Below, in pieces: positions 1 through 10,331 of a stretch of 64,000 nt of DNA; within the stretch, counting starts at the first letter, position 1, and each line of letters starts with the position of its first letter. Where the stretch lies: the NCBI RefSeq assembly GCF_005771565.1, contig NZ_VAWA01000001.1, positions 301-64,300 of the forward strand, written 5' to 3'. The position numbers and the translations under genes are program-made. This DNA is from Nesterenkonia sphaerica (GTDB lineage: Bacteria; Actinomycetota; Actinomycetes; Actinomycetales; Micrococcaceae). The notes beneath the pieces were generated by a model. It was not told the origin of the DNA and ran no database searches. It saw nothing but the letters and a program-made list of their open reading frames with translations.

Positions 1-22
1 CTGAGCTGAACCACACCAGTCC

Positions 23-57
23 AGGAAGCCTGTGTGAACGACTCACACAGGCTTCCT
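23..57. terminator. 15-bp perfect hairpin
   Basis: Arms at 23-37 and 43-57 are perfect reverse complements (15 bp) around a 5-nt loop. There is no clear T tract on either side. It most likely ends transcription from a gene left of the window and insulates the HAD gene that starts at 137. Confidence 0.75.
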
Positions 58-124
58 GCCGTTAACGGAACTTCGCAAGCGACTCGCTCCACCCACCTGT
101 GTGCTGGTGCGCCAGTTTCTTCGG

Positions 125-136
125 TACTTTAGGTCC
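125..136 (+). promoter_or_regulatory. -10 element, leaderless start
   Basis: TACTTT at 125-130 is followed by six bases and the ATG at 137, the spacing expected when transcription begins at the start codon. This favours 137 over the GTG at 101 as the start of the HAD gene. Confidence 0.55.
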
Positions 137-1087
137 ATGACTTCTTCGCCGGTCGCGCCGGATGCGTACAGGGCACCCGCTGTTGGCGATGTTCCTGTCA
201 AACTCGTCGCCACCGACGTCGACGGCACGATCCTCTCTTACGACGAGGCCATGACCGGCCAGTTGTCAGCCCGCACCGTGGAGGCGTTCCAGGCCGCGCA
301 GGCGGCGGGCATCGCGGTGGTGCTGGTCACCGGACGGCCGGTGCGCGGACTGCGCGGGATCAGCAGCGCCCTGGGCCTGCTGGGTCCGGTGATCGCCTCC
401 AACGGTGCGATGACCTACGACCTGGCAGCTGATGCTCCTCTGGACCATCAGCCACTGGATGCCGAGGCGGTCTTCGCCGTCAAGGACCTTATTCTGGATC
501 TGGATCCCTCTGTGGCCTTCGCCGCGGAAACCCCGAAGATGGTTCACATGGAGGAGTCGTTCGCTCGGGGCTCCCTGTGGTTTGACGAGCAGCGACGACG
601 AGCCGTGGGGATTCGTGACGAGGAGCTCATGCTCGGCCCATTGGACGACACGCTGGAGCGGGCAGCCTCCCGGAAGCCGCAGCAGCCACTGCGATCCCAC
701 GTGCCGGTGCTGAAGCTGTTGGCGAAGACCCGCGCCATGACAGCCGATGAATTCATCGCCGCTGCGCAGGAGCGGATCGGACACATGGTCACCGTGACAC
801 ACTCAGCGCCGGGCATCAGCCTGTTGGAGATCTCCGCCAAAGGCGTCAACAAAGCCCAGGCGCTCCGCCGGTACGCCAACTCCTTGGGAATCGGCCCCGA
901 GCACACCATCGCCTTCGGAGATATGCCCAATGACATTGAGATGCTCCAGTGGGCAGGGACTTCGTGGGCGGTGGGCTCGGCGCACCCGATGGCTCGCTCT
1001 GCAGCCGACCGGGTCGCCGGGACATGCGATGACGACGGCGTCGCCGAAGTGCTCGAGCTACTGCTGCGTGGAAAACTCCTGCGGTGA
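137..1087 (+). CDS. HAD-superfamily hydrolase, Cof type
   Basis: A 316-aa cytosolic phosphatase of the Cof/YbiV branch of the HAD superfamily, which dephosphorylates small sugar or nucleotide phosphates; the substrate cannot be told from sequence. Motif I (TDVDGTIL) holds the nucleophile Asp, motif II is the VTGR segment, the conserved Lys lies in ISAKGVNKAQAL, and motif IV is FGDMPNDIEML, all in order and at normal spacing. An in-frame GTG at 101 would add 12 residues, but the -10 element at 125 and the position of motif I favour ATG 137. The stop overlaps the GTG start of the next gene by 4 bp, so the two are probably co-translated. Confidence 0.88.
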   Translation: MTSSPVAPDAYRAPAVGDVPVKLVATDVDGTILSYDEAMTGQLSARTVEAFQAAQAAGIAVVLVTGRPVRGLRGISSALGLLGPVIASNGAMTYDLAADAPLDHQPLDAEAVFAVKDLILDLDPSVAFAAETPKMVHMEESFARGSLWFDEQRRRAVGIRDEELMLGPLDDTLERAASRKPQQPLRSHVPVLKLLAKTRAMTADEFIAAAQERIGHMVTVTHSAPGISLLEISAKGVNKAQALRRYANSLGIGPEHTIAFGDMPNDIEMLQWAGTSWAVGSAHPMARSAADRVAGTCDDDGVAEVLELLLRGKLLR

Positions 1088-1959
1088 CCAGAGCGGAGGC
1101 TTCCGGTGGGCGCCAGGAGCAGTATCGGTCGGTTCCCTACCTGCTCAACACCGCCCCGGGCAGGTTGTACCGCGCTCCCCTGGCCTTTGCCCACCGCGGC
1201 GCCGACCCGAGCCGGGAGAACACTATGGGGGCGTTCCGCCATGCGGTGGCGCTGGGATTCCGGTACTTGGAGGTAGACGTACGAACCTCAGCAGACGGTC
1301 AGCTGGTCCTCTTCCACGATGAAATGCTGGACCGGGTCACCAACGGCGCCGGACGGCTCTCGGACCACACCTGGGCGCAGCTGAGCCAGTTACGCGTAGG
1401 CGCCGCTGGTCGCGAGGGCCCGGCTGAGTCAGGGGAACGGCTGGTGCGGTTCGAGGATGCCCTGCGGGCCCTGCCCGAGACGCACTTCAATGTGGACCTC
1501 AAGGATGCAGAAGCCGCGGTGCATTTCGCTGAGGTCGTTACCCGCTTGGGTGCTCACCGCCGCGTGTTGGCTGCCAGTTTCAGTGATTCCCGCCGACGCC
1601 GGGTGCAGCGTCTTCTGGATCGGGACGTGGCGTCCTCCGGCGGGTCGGCCGCCGTGGCAATGCTGTTGCTGCTGGGCCCGTTGGGCGGCGTCGGGAGCAT
1701 CTCCAGAAAACTCACCGGGATCGACTGCGTTCAAGTCCCTCCTCGCCACGCCGGGATCCAGATTGTGCGGCCCAAGTTCATCAAACGGTGCCACAGGGCC
1801 GGACTTCAGGTACATGTCTGGGTGGTCAACAACCTCCAAGAGATGCACCGCCTACTGCAGATGGGCGTTGACGGGATTGTCACCGACGACGCCGAGGCCT
1901 TGGCCGAGGTCATGCGGCAGCGCTCAGTGTGGCCCCAGACCGACATTCGACGGGCGTAG
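1084..1959 (+). CDS. glycerophosphodiester phosphodiesterase
   Basis: A 291-aa GDPD-family enzyme that hydrolyses glycerophosphodiesters such as glycerophosphocholine to glycerol-3-phosphate and an alcohol. The TIM-barrel signature is present: AHRGADPSREN near residue 38, EVDVRTSADGQLVLFHDE near residue 62 (metal-binding Glu, Asp, His) and the distal WVVNN...GVDGIVTDD. There is no signal peptide, so it is probably cytosolic. The GTG start overlaps the HAD stop (GTGA). A Pcs-like phosphatidyltransferase lies 0.5 kb downstream, so a role in phospholipid turnover is plausible (inference). Confidence 0.88.
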   Translation: MTRAEASGGRQEQYRSVPYLLNTAPGRLYRAPLAFAHRGADPSRENTMGAFRHAVALGFRYLEVDVRTSADGQLVLFHDEMLDRVTNGAGRLSDHTWAQLSQLRVGAAGREGPAESGERLVRFEDALRALPETHFNVDLKDAEAAVHFAEVVTRLGAHRRVLAASFSDSRRRRVQRLLDRDVASSGGSAAVAMLLLLGPLGGVGSISRKLTGIDCVQVPPRHAGIQIVRPKFIKRCHRAGLQVHVWVVNNLQEMHRLLQMGVDGIVTDDAEALAEVMRQRSVWPQTDIRRA

Positions 1960-2007
1960 GCGCCCGGCCCGGAAGCGCGAACTAAGCTGGCGGTCAGGCC
2001 CAGTGAG

Positions 2008-2019
2008 TAGTCTGGAAAT
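2008..2019 (+). promoter_or_regulatory. -10 element, leaderless start
   Basis: TAGTCT at 2008-2013, then six bases, then ATG at 2020. No Shine-Dalgarno sequence is visible, which agrees with a leaderless transcript. Confidence 0.55.
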
Positions 2020-2349
2020 ATGTCCGCAGAGCTTCTGATGGCCCTGGCCCAGCAGACTCCGCCGGGTTCAGAAGTGGTGCCCTGGTGGTTGCGAATGGGT
2101 GTGCTGGTCTACGGCGCGCTGTTGGTTGCGGCTTTCATGATTTACGCTCAAACTAAGCATCGGTGGCCCTGGAACGTGCTGTGGGTGCTGATCGTCGCGT
2201 TCGTGCCCATTGCCGGTGCGCTGACGTACTTCATCGCCCAAACTGTGGTCTCCCGCCGGCACGGCGGCCGACCCGTCAAGGGGCGCGCGGAGACGATGGT
2301 CCCCGAGGAGTACGAAGCCGGGGAAGCGGACGGCACCCCTGATCGATGA
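2020..2349 (+). CDS. PLDc_N-domain membrane protein
   Basis: A 109-aa protein with two membrane helices (about residues 26-45 and 52-74) separated by a short basic loop, followed by a charged C-terminal tail. The pattern WPWNVLWVLIVAFVPIAGALTYFI is typical of the PLDc_N domain, which occurs at the N terminus of cardiolipin synthases and as short free-standing actinobacterial proteins. No HKD catalytic motif is present, so it is not itself a phospholipase. It sits between lipid-metabolism genes; its function is unknown. Confidence 0.75.
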   Translation: MSAELLMALAQQTPPGSEVVPWWLRMGVLVYGALLVAAFMIYAQTKHRWPWNVLWVLIVAFVPIAGALTYFIAQTVVSRRHGGRPVKGRAETMVPEEYEAGEADGTPDR

Positions 2350-2440
2350 ACGCTGATGGAACCAGCGTGCCGCCCGAAGGGGCCGCGCTGAGCTTCGAAC
2401 CACACCGCTGATTGGTCGGCACCTGGGGTGCAGCGCAGAC

Positions 2441-2452
2441 TAGGGTGAGACT
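2441..2452 (+). promoter_or_regulatory. -10 element, leaderless start
   Basis: TAGGGT at 2441-2446, six bases, then ATG at 2453 of the phosphatidyltransferase gene. Confidence 0.55.
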
Positions 2453-3181
2453 ATGTCTTCACCTGGGACCGACAGCCCCCACCGCGTGGCCGCGATGGCA
2501 GTCCACGCCTACACCGCGCTGGGGGTGGTCCTGGCACTGCTGATGGTCCACTTTTCCTACGCTGGCGAAGTCGAAATCGTGCTGTGGCTGTTTCTCGCCG
2601 CCATGATTATTGACGGAACCGATGGCTTCCTCGCCCGCCGGTTCCGGGTCAAAGAGGTGCTGCCCGGGTTCGACGGCGCCCTGTTGGACAACATTATTGA
2701 CTTCATCACCTACGCGTTCGCTCCCATGGTCCTGCTGTGGAGCGCCGGTTACCTGCCGGGCGGGTGGCTCGGCGCGGCAATCGCCTCGGTGCCGCTTCTG
2801 GCCTCCTGCTATCAGTTCTGCCGCAGCGATGCGAAGACCGAGGACCACTTCTTCCTCGGCTTCCCCAGTTACTGGAACATTGCGGCCTTTTACCTCATTG
2901 TCCTCGGCGCAAACCCAACCGTCACCACCATCACGCTGCTGGCGCTGACGGTGCTGGTCTTCGTACCCATCAAGTATGTGTATCCCTCGCGCACTGAGAC
3001 TGCGTGGTGGCCGACAATGACACTGACCACCCTCTGGCTGGGGCTCTACGCAATGATCCTGGTGCAGTTTCCCTCACCGAGCGTGTGGCTCGTGGCGCTC
3101 TCCTGCGGCTATCTCCTGTACTACGCGGCCTTGAGCCTGCGCCTGACGCTGCGGCGCCGCCGCGTCGCAGAGCACGCCTAA
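2453..3181 (+). CDS. pcs: CDP-alcohol phosphatidyltransferase, Pcs-like
   Basis: A 242-aa integral membrane enzyme with about seven or eight helices. The CDP-alcohol phosphotransferase signature is complete: DGTDGFLARR near residue 52, then GFDGALLDNIID, which supplies the four catalytic aspartates. Length, the N-terminal HAYTALG segment and the spacing E-LPG between the two signature halves resemble bacterial phosphatidylcholine synthase (CDP-diacylglycerol plus choline), rather than PgsA or PssA. The choline substrate is inferred from family resemblance and not proven. The stop codon shares bases with that of the convergent PfkB gene (3178-3181). Confidence 0.75.
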   Translation: MSSPGTDSPHRVAAMAVHAYTALGVVLALLMVHFSYAGEVEIVLWLFLAAMIIDGTDGFLARRFRVKEVLPGFDGALLDNIIDFITYAFAPMVLLWSAGYLPGGWLGAAIASVPLLASCYQFCRSDAKTEDHFFLGFPSYWNIAAFYLIVLGANPTVTTITLLALTVLVFVPIKYVYPSRTETAWWPTMTLTTLWLGLYAMILVQFPSPSVWLVALSCGYLLYYAALSLRLTLRRRRVAEHA

Positions 3182-4134
3182 CCGGCGGAATCGGCCAATG
3201 CTGCGTTAAGCTCCTCGGCGGTCGGCGGCTGGGCCCCGAAGCGCGAAGAGGTGATGGCAGCCGCCTGCGCGGCGGTGTTCAGCACCTGGGCGACGTCGTG
3301 CGCTGAAATACCCTCCAGATCCCCCCGGTTTGCCGAGCCGAGGAGCCCGCGCTGACGCAGGCTGGACAAGGTCGCAGCCATGAATGAGTCACCGGCGCCG
3401 ACGGTGTCAGCGACGTCGATGGGAAAAGCCGGCTGTTCGGCAAATCCTGACCGGGCCAGCGCCATGGCGCCTGAGGCGCCGCGAGTCACCGTGACCAGCG
3501 CAGGACCCAGCTCAAGCCACGCCTCCATGGTGTCGGCGAAGCTGCGTTCCGGGTAGAGCAGCTCGAGGTCATCAGTGGAGGCCTGAACGACGTCGGCCAA
3601 CGCCACGAACTCCTCGGTCTGCTGGCGAGCCCATTCCCGGTTCGGCACCAAAGTGGGCCGGTAGTTGGGGTCATAGGAGATGGTGGAGGTTTCCCGCAGC
3701 TGGCACAGCACCGTCTTGACGACTGAGGCTCCCGGTTCGATCATGGCCGCTAAGGACCCGGTGTGCAGGTGCGTGATCGATGCCGCAGCCCGGCGCAGCT
3801 CGGCGGTGAGCTCCGCAGCAGGTGGCAGCGCCCAGTCGAGGGAGAACTCGTAACTGGCCTGTCCGGTCGGGTCCAGGGTCGCGGTGGCCACGGAGGTGGG
3901 GTGCTGATCGGCCTCCAGCACAGACACGATTCCATGTGCCCGAAGTGCCCGGGCGATCATGCGCCCGTAGTCATCATTACCTCGCCGGCCGGCGAAGACC
4001 ACCTTATGCTCCAACTGGGCCAGGCCCACCGCGACGTTGAAGGGGCTTCCGCCCACGTGCGCCTTCGGGGCAGACGTCTCCGATTCGACAACGTCTACCA
4101 AGCATTCGCCAATGACTGCCAGGTACTGATCCAC
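3178..4134 (-). CDS. PfkB-family carbohydrate kinase
   Basis: A 318-aa ribokinase/fructokinase-type sugar kinase. The N-terminal VIGECLVDVV and GGSPFNVAVGLAQL segments (substrate lid and first PfkB signature) and the C-terminal DTVGAGDSFMAATLSSL (second signature, with catalytic Asp in GAGD) are intact. Fructokinase-type enzymes are the closest match by pattern, but no sugar transporter or catabolic gene is adjacent, so the substrate is open. The GTG start is preceded by a -10-like TAGCTT six bases upstream, suggesting a leaderless transcript of its own. Confidence 0.85.
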   Translation of the reverse strand: MDQYLAVIGECLVDVVESETSAPKAHVGGSPFNVAVGLAQLEHKVVFAGRRGNDDYGRMIARALRAHGIVSVLEADQHPTSVATATLDPTGQASYEFSLDWALPPAAELTAELRRAAASITHLHTGSLAAMIEPGASVVKTVLCQLRETSTISYDPNYRPTLVPNREWARQQTEEFVALADVVQASTDDLELLYPERSFADTMEAWLELGPALVTVTRGASGAMALARSGFAEQPAFPIDVADTVGAGDSFMAATLSSLRQRGLLGSANRGDLEGISAHDVAQVLNTAAQAAAITSSRFGAQPPTAEELNAALADSAG

Positions 4135-4146
4135 CCCTCTAAGCTA
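4135..4146 (-). promoter_or_regulatory. -10 element, leaderless start
   Basis: On the minus strand TAGCTT (4146-4141) is followed by six bases and the GTG start at 4134 of the PfkB kinase. Confidence 0.5.
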
Positions 4147-4206
4147 CCCCACCGCTACGGCCTTGGGCAGATTGTGGCGGCTGGGAGGAGGGGATCGCAC
4201 GAGCTC

Positions 4207-6463
<2,257 letters not shown>

Positions 6464-6475
6464 GGCTCCAGCATA
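6464..6475 (-). promoter_or_regulatory. -10 element, leaderless start of thiS
   Basis: Minus-strand TATGCT (6475-6470), then six bases, then the ATG at 6463. It marks the probable promoter of the thiS-thiG-thiF operon. Confidence 0.5.
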
Positions 6476-6619
6476 CGCCGGAGCCCATGCTCTCAACTGG
6501 GCGTGCGTGGCTTGGAGCCCACCCTGACCTGCACTTGTCCACTCGGTGACACCAGTGGAATGTCTATCAGGCGAGCCGCGGCGTCGAAGGTGGGGGCGAG
6601 CGCGGAACGCAGACGGGCG

Positions 6620-7333
6620 TCATGCACTCGCGGGCTCGGAGCGCTTTCTTCGACGATAGGCGAAGACGGCGGCCGCGATGGTCAGCAGGCCCAGCACCGC
6701 CAGCGCCAACTGGGCCTCAATGCCCGCTTCGAATCCGTAGGCACCCAGCGCCACGACACTCGCCGTGCCCGGGATCATCCCGACCGCAGTTCCGGCGGCA
6801 AATGGCCACCACCCCACGGAGGTCAGACCCGCGGAGTAGTTGATCACAGTGAACGGCAGCACCGGGATGAGCCGGACGCCTGCCATGGTCGCGAAGCCGT
6901 GGCCTTGCAGGATCTCATCGACACGGGCGACCCGGGTGCCGGTGAAGCGCTCGACTGCTGAGCGTCCCAGCCAGCGGCCCAGCCAAAACGCTCCGGCCGC
7001 GCCGAGCAGAGCGCCGAGGTAGACCATAAGCAGTCCTGGGCCGAAGCCGAAGAGCACACCGGCAGCAATGGAGAGCATATTCTTCGGCACCGGCGCTAAT
7101 GTCAGGGCGGCGTATCCGAGACTGAATCCCGCCGGGCCCCACCAGCCGGCCCGGTCCACCAGCTGTCGCAGCTGGTCTACTGACGGGGTCCCTGACCACA
7201 GTGCGATCGCAGTGAAGGCAGCGATGACCACCAGCAGCGCAGCACCCTTCAGGAGCACCCTATTCCGGGATCTCTTTGTTTCCGCGTCCGCTGGGTCCGC
7301 TGAGGTGCTGCTGGTGTGCTCAGGTCCTCCCAC
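6620..7333 (-). CDS. TVP38/TMEM64-family membrane protein (VTT domain)
   Basis: A membrane protein of about 237 aa with the VTT (SNARE-associated/DedA-like) domain: helices around a conserved core LAPVPKNMLSIAAGVLFGFGPGLLMVYLG, then LGRWLGR, a re-entrant-like GFATMAGVRLIPVLPFTVINYSAG and a C-terminal helix before a basic tail. Relatives are linked to lipid scrambling or envelope homeostasis. An upstream GTG at 7393 would extend it, but GTG 7333 has a minus-strand TACGCT exactly six bases before it, so the shorter form is preferred. It is divergent from the polyketide synthase gene. Confidence 0.82.
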   Translation of the reverse strand: MGGPEHTSSTSADPADAETKRSRNRVLLKGAALLVVIAAFTAIALWSGTPSVDQLRQLVDRAGWWGPAGFSLGYAALTLAPVPKNMLSIAAGVLFGFGPGLLMVYLGALLGAAGAFWLGRWLGRSAVERFTGTRVARVDEILQGHGFATMAGVRLIPVLPFTVINYSAGLTSVGWWPFAAGTAVGMIPGTASVVALGAYGFEAGIEAQLALAVLGLLTIAAAVFAYRRRKRSEPASA

Positions 7334-7345
7334 AGTGTGAGCGTA
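7334..7345 (-). promoter_or_regulatory. -10 element, leaderless start of TVP38 gene
   Basis: Minus-strand TACGCT (7345-7340), six bases, then GTG at 7333. It supports a start 20 codons downstream of the longest reading frame. Confidence 0.5.
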
Positions 7346-7417
7346 CTGGAATTCACGGCCGGGTTCGCTCCAGCCGGCACAGCGACCTCTCACCCCGGGT
7401 CATGGTTTAGTGGACTC

Positions 7418-8500
7418 ATGCCCACGCGCATCGTCTCCATCGGCACCTCCGTTCCTGCGACCTCCCTGTCTCAAGAGGCATTGCGCGATTTCTTCGCCGC
7501 CCAGCCCGGAAGGGACCGGCTGGCCCGCCGCTACATCTCTGCCGCGTTCGACGCCGCCGGAATCCAGCGCAGAAACACAGCGATCACCGGATTGGGTGGC
7601 ACCCCGGACGGCCTGTTCGTCGCCGAGGATGCGACCCTGCTCGCCCCCACCACCGGGGTGCGCAATGCGTTCTACCGCGAGGTCGCCCCGGAGCTGGCAG
7701 CATCGGCGGCCCGCTCCGCGGTGGGAGAGGCCGAGGTCAGCCCCGAGCGCGTCACGCACCTGCTCACCGTCTCCTGCACGGGGTTCTTTGCCCCCGGCCT
7801 GGACTACCACTTGATCCGTGATCTTGGTCTGGCCTCGCATGTGGAGCGCAGCCACCTGGGATTCATCGGCTGTGCAGCTGCTCTTCCTGCCCTGCGCCTG
7901 GCGTCCCAGATCACTCAGGCGGACCCGCAGGCTGTGGTCCTTGTGGTCAGTGTGGAGTTGTGTTCCATCCATGTCCGGGACAGCTCGGATCCTGAGCAGA
8001 TCGTGGCGTCCTCGGTCTTCGCCGACGGTGCCGCCGCAGCAGTGGTCACAGCGGATGAGCACGAAGGGCGCCCCGGAGGGCTGCTGCTGGAGCGTTTCGC
8101 CTCCGCACTGACCGATGAGGGCGAGTCAGACATGGTCTGGACGATCGGAGACCACGGATTCGAAATGCGGCTCTCCGCCGAGGTGCCGCGCATTATTGGA
8201 CGAGAGATCAGGCAAGCGGTTGACCGATTTCTCGGTACGGAACAGCCCCCCGCCAGCTGGGCCGTACACCCGGGCGGACGAAGTGTGCTCGACCGCGTGG
8301 AGAAGGGACTCTCGGTACCGGCTGAGGCATTGGCGACCTCCCGCACGGTGCTGCGCGACTTTGGCAACATGTCCAGCGCCACCATCCTCTTCATCCTGCG
8401 CCATATGATGGCCGACCCAACGGTGAGAGGCAGCATCGCCGCCCTGGCCTTCGGCCCCGGCCTGACTGTGGAATCAGCGCTGCTGCGCAAGGCCGTGTGA
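7418..8500 (+). CDS. type III polyketide synthase
   Basis: A 360-aa homodimeric chalcone-synthase-like enzyme that extends an acyl-CoA starter with malonyl-CoA. The catalytic triad is intact: Cys in TVSCTGFFAPGLD, His in AVHPGGRSVLD and Asn in FGNMSSATILF; FGPGLTVESALL near the end is the usual C-terminal signature. The ATG at 7418 (MPTRIVSIGT) is chosen over 7316 because family members begin at this strand and the longer form would overlap the divergent gene. It is followed after 12 bp by a methyltransferase and then a flavin monooxygenase, the composition of phenolic-lipid (srs-like) or pyrone clusters. The product is not predictable. Confidence 0.92.
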   Translation: MPTRIVSIGTSVPATSLSQEALRDFFAAQPGRDRLARRYISAAFDAAGIQRRNTAITGLGGTPDGLFVAEDATLLAPTTGVRNAFYREVAPELAASAARSAVGEAEVSPERVTHLLTVSCTGFFAPGLDYHLIRDLGLASHVERSHLGFIGCAAALPALRLASQITQADPQAVVLVVSVELCSIHVRDSSDPEQIVASSVFADGAAAAVVTADEHEGRPGGLLLERFASALTDEGESDMVWTIGDHGFEMRLSAEVPRIIGREIRQAVDRFLGTEQPPASWAVHPGGRSVLDRVEKGLSVPAEALATSRTVLRDFGNMSSATILFILRHMMADPTVRGSIAALAFGPGLTVESALLRKAV

Positions 8501-8512
8501 GCGGTACCGCCT

Positions 8513-9205
8513 ATGGACCTCTCCCGGCGCGACGAGCAGCTGCGCGAACTGATGGACGACCCGCACTGCAACCCACAGCGCCTGCACGCCACGCTGCGCC
8601 GGTTTGCCCTGGTCAACAGGATGGTCTCCGGGTGGGGCACCATCTACCGCCTGCGCATCCGAGACCTCCTGAGCGAGCTGCCTCGCCCCGCCCGCGTACT
8701 GGATATCGGCTCCGGCGGGGGTGACGTGATCGCCCAGCTGGCGCGGCTGGCCGCCCGTGACGGATTCACCGTGGAGTGGACCGGCGCGGATCCGGACCGC
8801 AGAGCGCACGACGTCGCCTCCCGCGCCGCGGTGCCCCACGCCACCTTCCGCTGCGCTGACGCCGAGACCCTCCTCGCGGAGGGGCAACGGTACGACCTGG
8901 TGATCTCCAACCATCTGCTGCACCACCTGGAAGCCTCCGAATTGAAGGATTTCGCCGCCACCTCGCAGCGGCTGGCGCGAATCGCGGTGCTGCACAACGA
9001 CATCTGCCGCAGCCGGCTCGCCTACGCTCTGTACAGCGTCGGGATCAGCCCTTTCGCGCCGGGGACCTTCCTCCGCGTCGACGGGCTGCGGTCCATCCGA
9101 CGCAGCTACCGGACCGCTGAGCTCAGCTCCGCTCTGGGGCCGGACTGGAGCGTGAGTTCCCCGGTGGCTTTCCGTCTGTTGGCCGAGGGACCGGGCCGTG
9201 CCTGA
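8513..9205 (+). CDS. SAM-dependent methyltransferase
   Basis: A 230-aa class I methyltransferase. Motif I is VLDIGSGGGDVIAQLA near residue 63, with a following acidic GADPDRRA segment and YDLVISNHLLHHLE (motif IV region). Its place directly after the polyketide synthase and its overlap with the monooxygenase gene indicate that it methylates the polyketide product, by analogy with SrsB of Streptomyces phenolic-lipid clusters (inference). Confidence 0.87.
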   Translation: MDLSRRDEQLRELMDDPHCNPQRLHATLRRFALVNRMVSGWGTIYRLRIRDLLSELPRPARVLDIGSGGGDVIAQLARLAARDGFTVEWTGADPDRRAHDVASRAAVPHATFRCADAETLLAEGQRYDLVISNHLLHHLEASELKDFAATSQRLARIAVLHNDICRSRLAYALYSVGISPFAPGTFLRVDGLRSIRRSYRTAELSSALGPDWSVSSPVAFRLLAEGPGRA

Positions 9206-10310
9206 GGTGATGATCATCGGGGCGGGCCCGGTGGGGCTGGCACTGGCCGCTGAGCTGCACCGCCGCGGCACCGACGTCGCAGTGCTGGAGGGCCGCAGCC
9301 GCCCCGGACACGGCAGCCGGGCCATCGGGGTGCATCCGCCTACCCTGGCGGCGTGGGAGCCCTCCGGCATCTCCGAGCAGATCCTGGCGCGCGCTGTGCG
9401 CGTCCGGCGTGGTGAGGCTCGCTCCCATGGCCGCACGCTAGGCAGTGTGCAGTTCGACCAGCTGAAGACCCGGTTCCCGTTCGTGGCCACCCTCCCCCAG
9501 GCTGTGACGGAGCAGATTCTCGCGGCCGCCGCGCCAGCCCCCCAGCGCGGAGTCCACGTCACCAGGATCACTCCCCTGCCGCATCAGGTGCAGATGCAGA
9601 CCTCCACCGGTGAGCTGGAGGCACCGATTGTGGTGGTGGCCGGCGGGGCGCGGTCGCGGTCGCTGGTCTACCGCAGCGCCGCAGCGCGGCGCTACCCGGA
9701 TCGGTACCTCATGGCCGACTCAGCAGTCGACGCCACGGCCGACTTTCCCTCCGCCGTGATCCACCTGGACGCACCCGGAGTCCTGGAGTCCTTCCCGCTT
9801 CCCGGCGCCCACCGCCGTTTTGTGGCATGGGACCGGGCCGCCGCCCAGCAGAGCCCGGCCGCCCAGCACGCACGCATGCAGGAGGCGCTGGCGCTGCGGG
9901 AACACTCGCTGGCAGGCACCGTGACCAGTTTCGGGGTGCGGCGGTTCGTGGCTCCGCGCATGCGTCACGGACGTGTGATCGTGATCGGAGATGCCGCCCA
10001 CGAGGTCAGCCCGATCGGCGGCCAGGGAATGAACTTAGGCCTGCTGGATGCCGCGAGTCTGGCACCGCTGCTCACCGACTGGACCCGCAGCGGACATCCT
10101 CCCGAAGCCGCGCTGCGGCGCTGGGAGAGGGCACGGCTGCGTTCAGCCCGCCGCGCCGCCGGCCTGGCTGAGCTCAACACACGGTTGGGCCGCCCCGCAC
10201 CGGGGAGAACAAACGCCCTGCGCAGCAGTCTGGTGCAGCTGATGCTCGGTCCCGGGACCGGCGGACTGTTGACTCGCGCCTACGGCATGGGTTTCGACCT
10301 CCACGCCTGA
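9198..10310 (+). CDS. FAD-dependent monooxygenase
   Basis: A 370-aa flavoprotein of the aromatic-ring hydroxylase (PHBH/UbiH) family. The Rossmann GxGxxG is IIGAGPVGLALAAELHRRG at residue 4, and the second FAD motif is VIVIGDAAHEVSPIGGQGMNLGLLDA near residue 258. The GTG start overlaps the methyltransferase stop by 8 bp. It probably hydroxylates or oxidises the aromatic product of the type III synthase. It converges with the UbiA gene. Confidence 0.88.
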   Translation: MPEVMIIGAGPVGLALAAELHRRGTDVAVLEGRSRPGHGSRAIGVHPPTLAAWEPSGISEQILARAVRVRRGEARSHGRTLGSVQFDQLKTRFPFVATLPQAVTEQILAAAAPAPQRGVHVTRITPLPHQVQMQTSTGELEAPIVVVAGGARSRSLVYRSAAARRYPDRYLMADSAVDATADFPSAVIHLDAPGVLESFPLPGAHRRFVAWDRAAAQQSPAAQHARMQEALALREHSLAGTVTSFGVRRFVAPRMRHGRVIVIGDAAHEVSPIGGQGMNLGLLDAASLAPLLTDWTRSGHPPEAALRRWERARLRSARRAAGLAELNTRLGRPAPGRTNALRSSLVQLMLGPGTGGLLTRAYGMGFDLHA

Positions 10311-10331
10311 GCGATTCTGACTCGGTGGCGC

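Noticed and set aside
6493-6627. A 44-codon minus-strand ORF (GTG 6627) overlapping the TVP38 stop and lying before thiS.
   Set aside because: No recognised domain, its second half has relaxed codon use, and thiS has its own promoter inside the 3' part; insufficient support for a gene.
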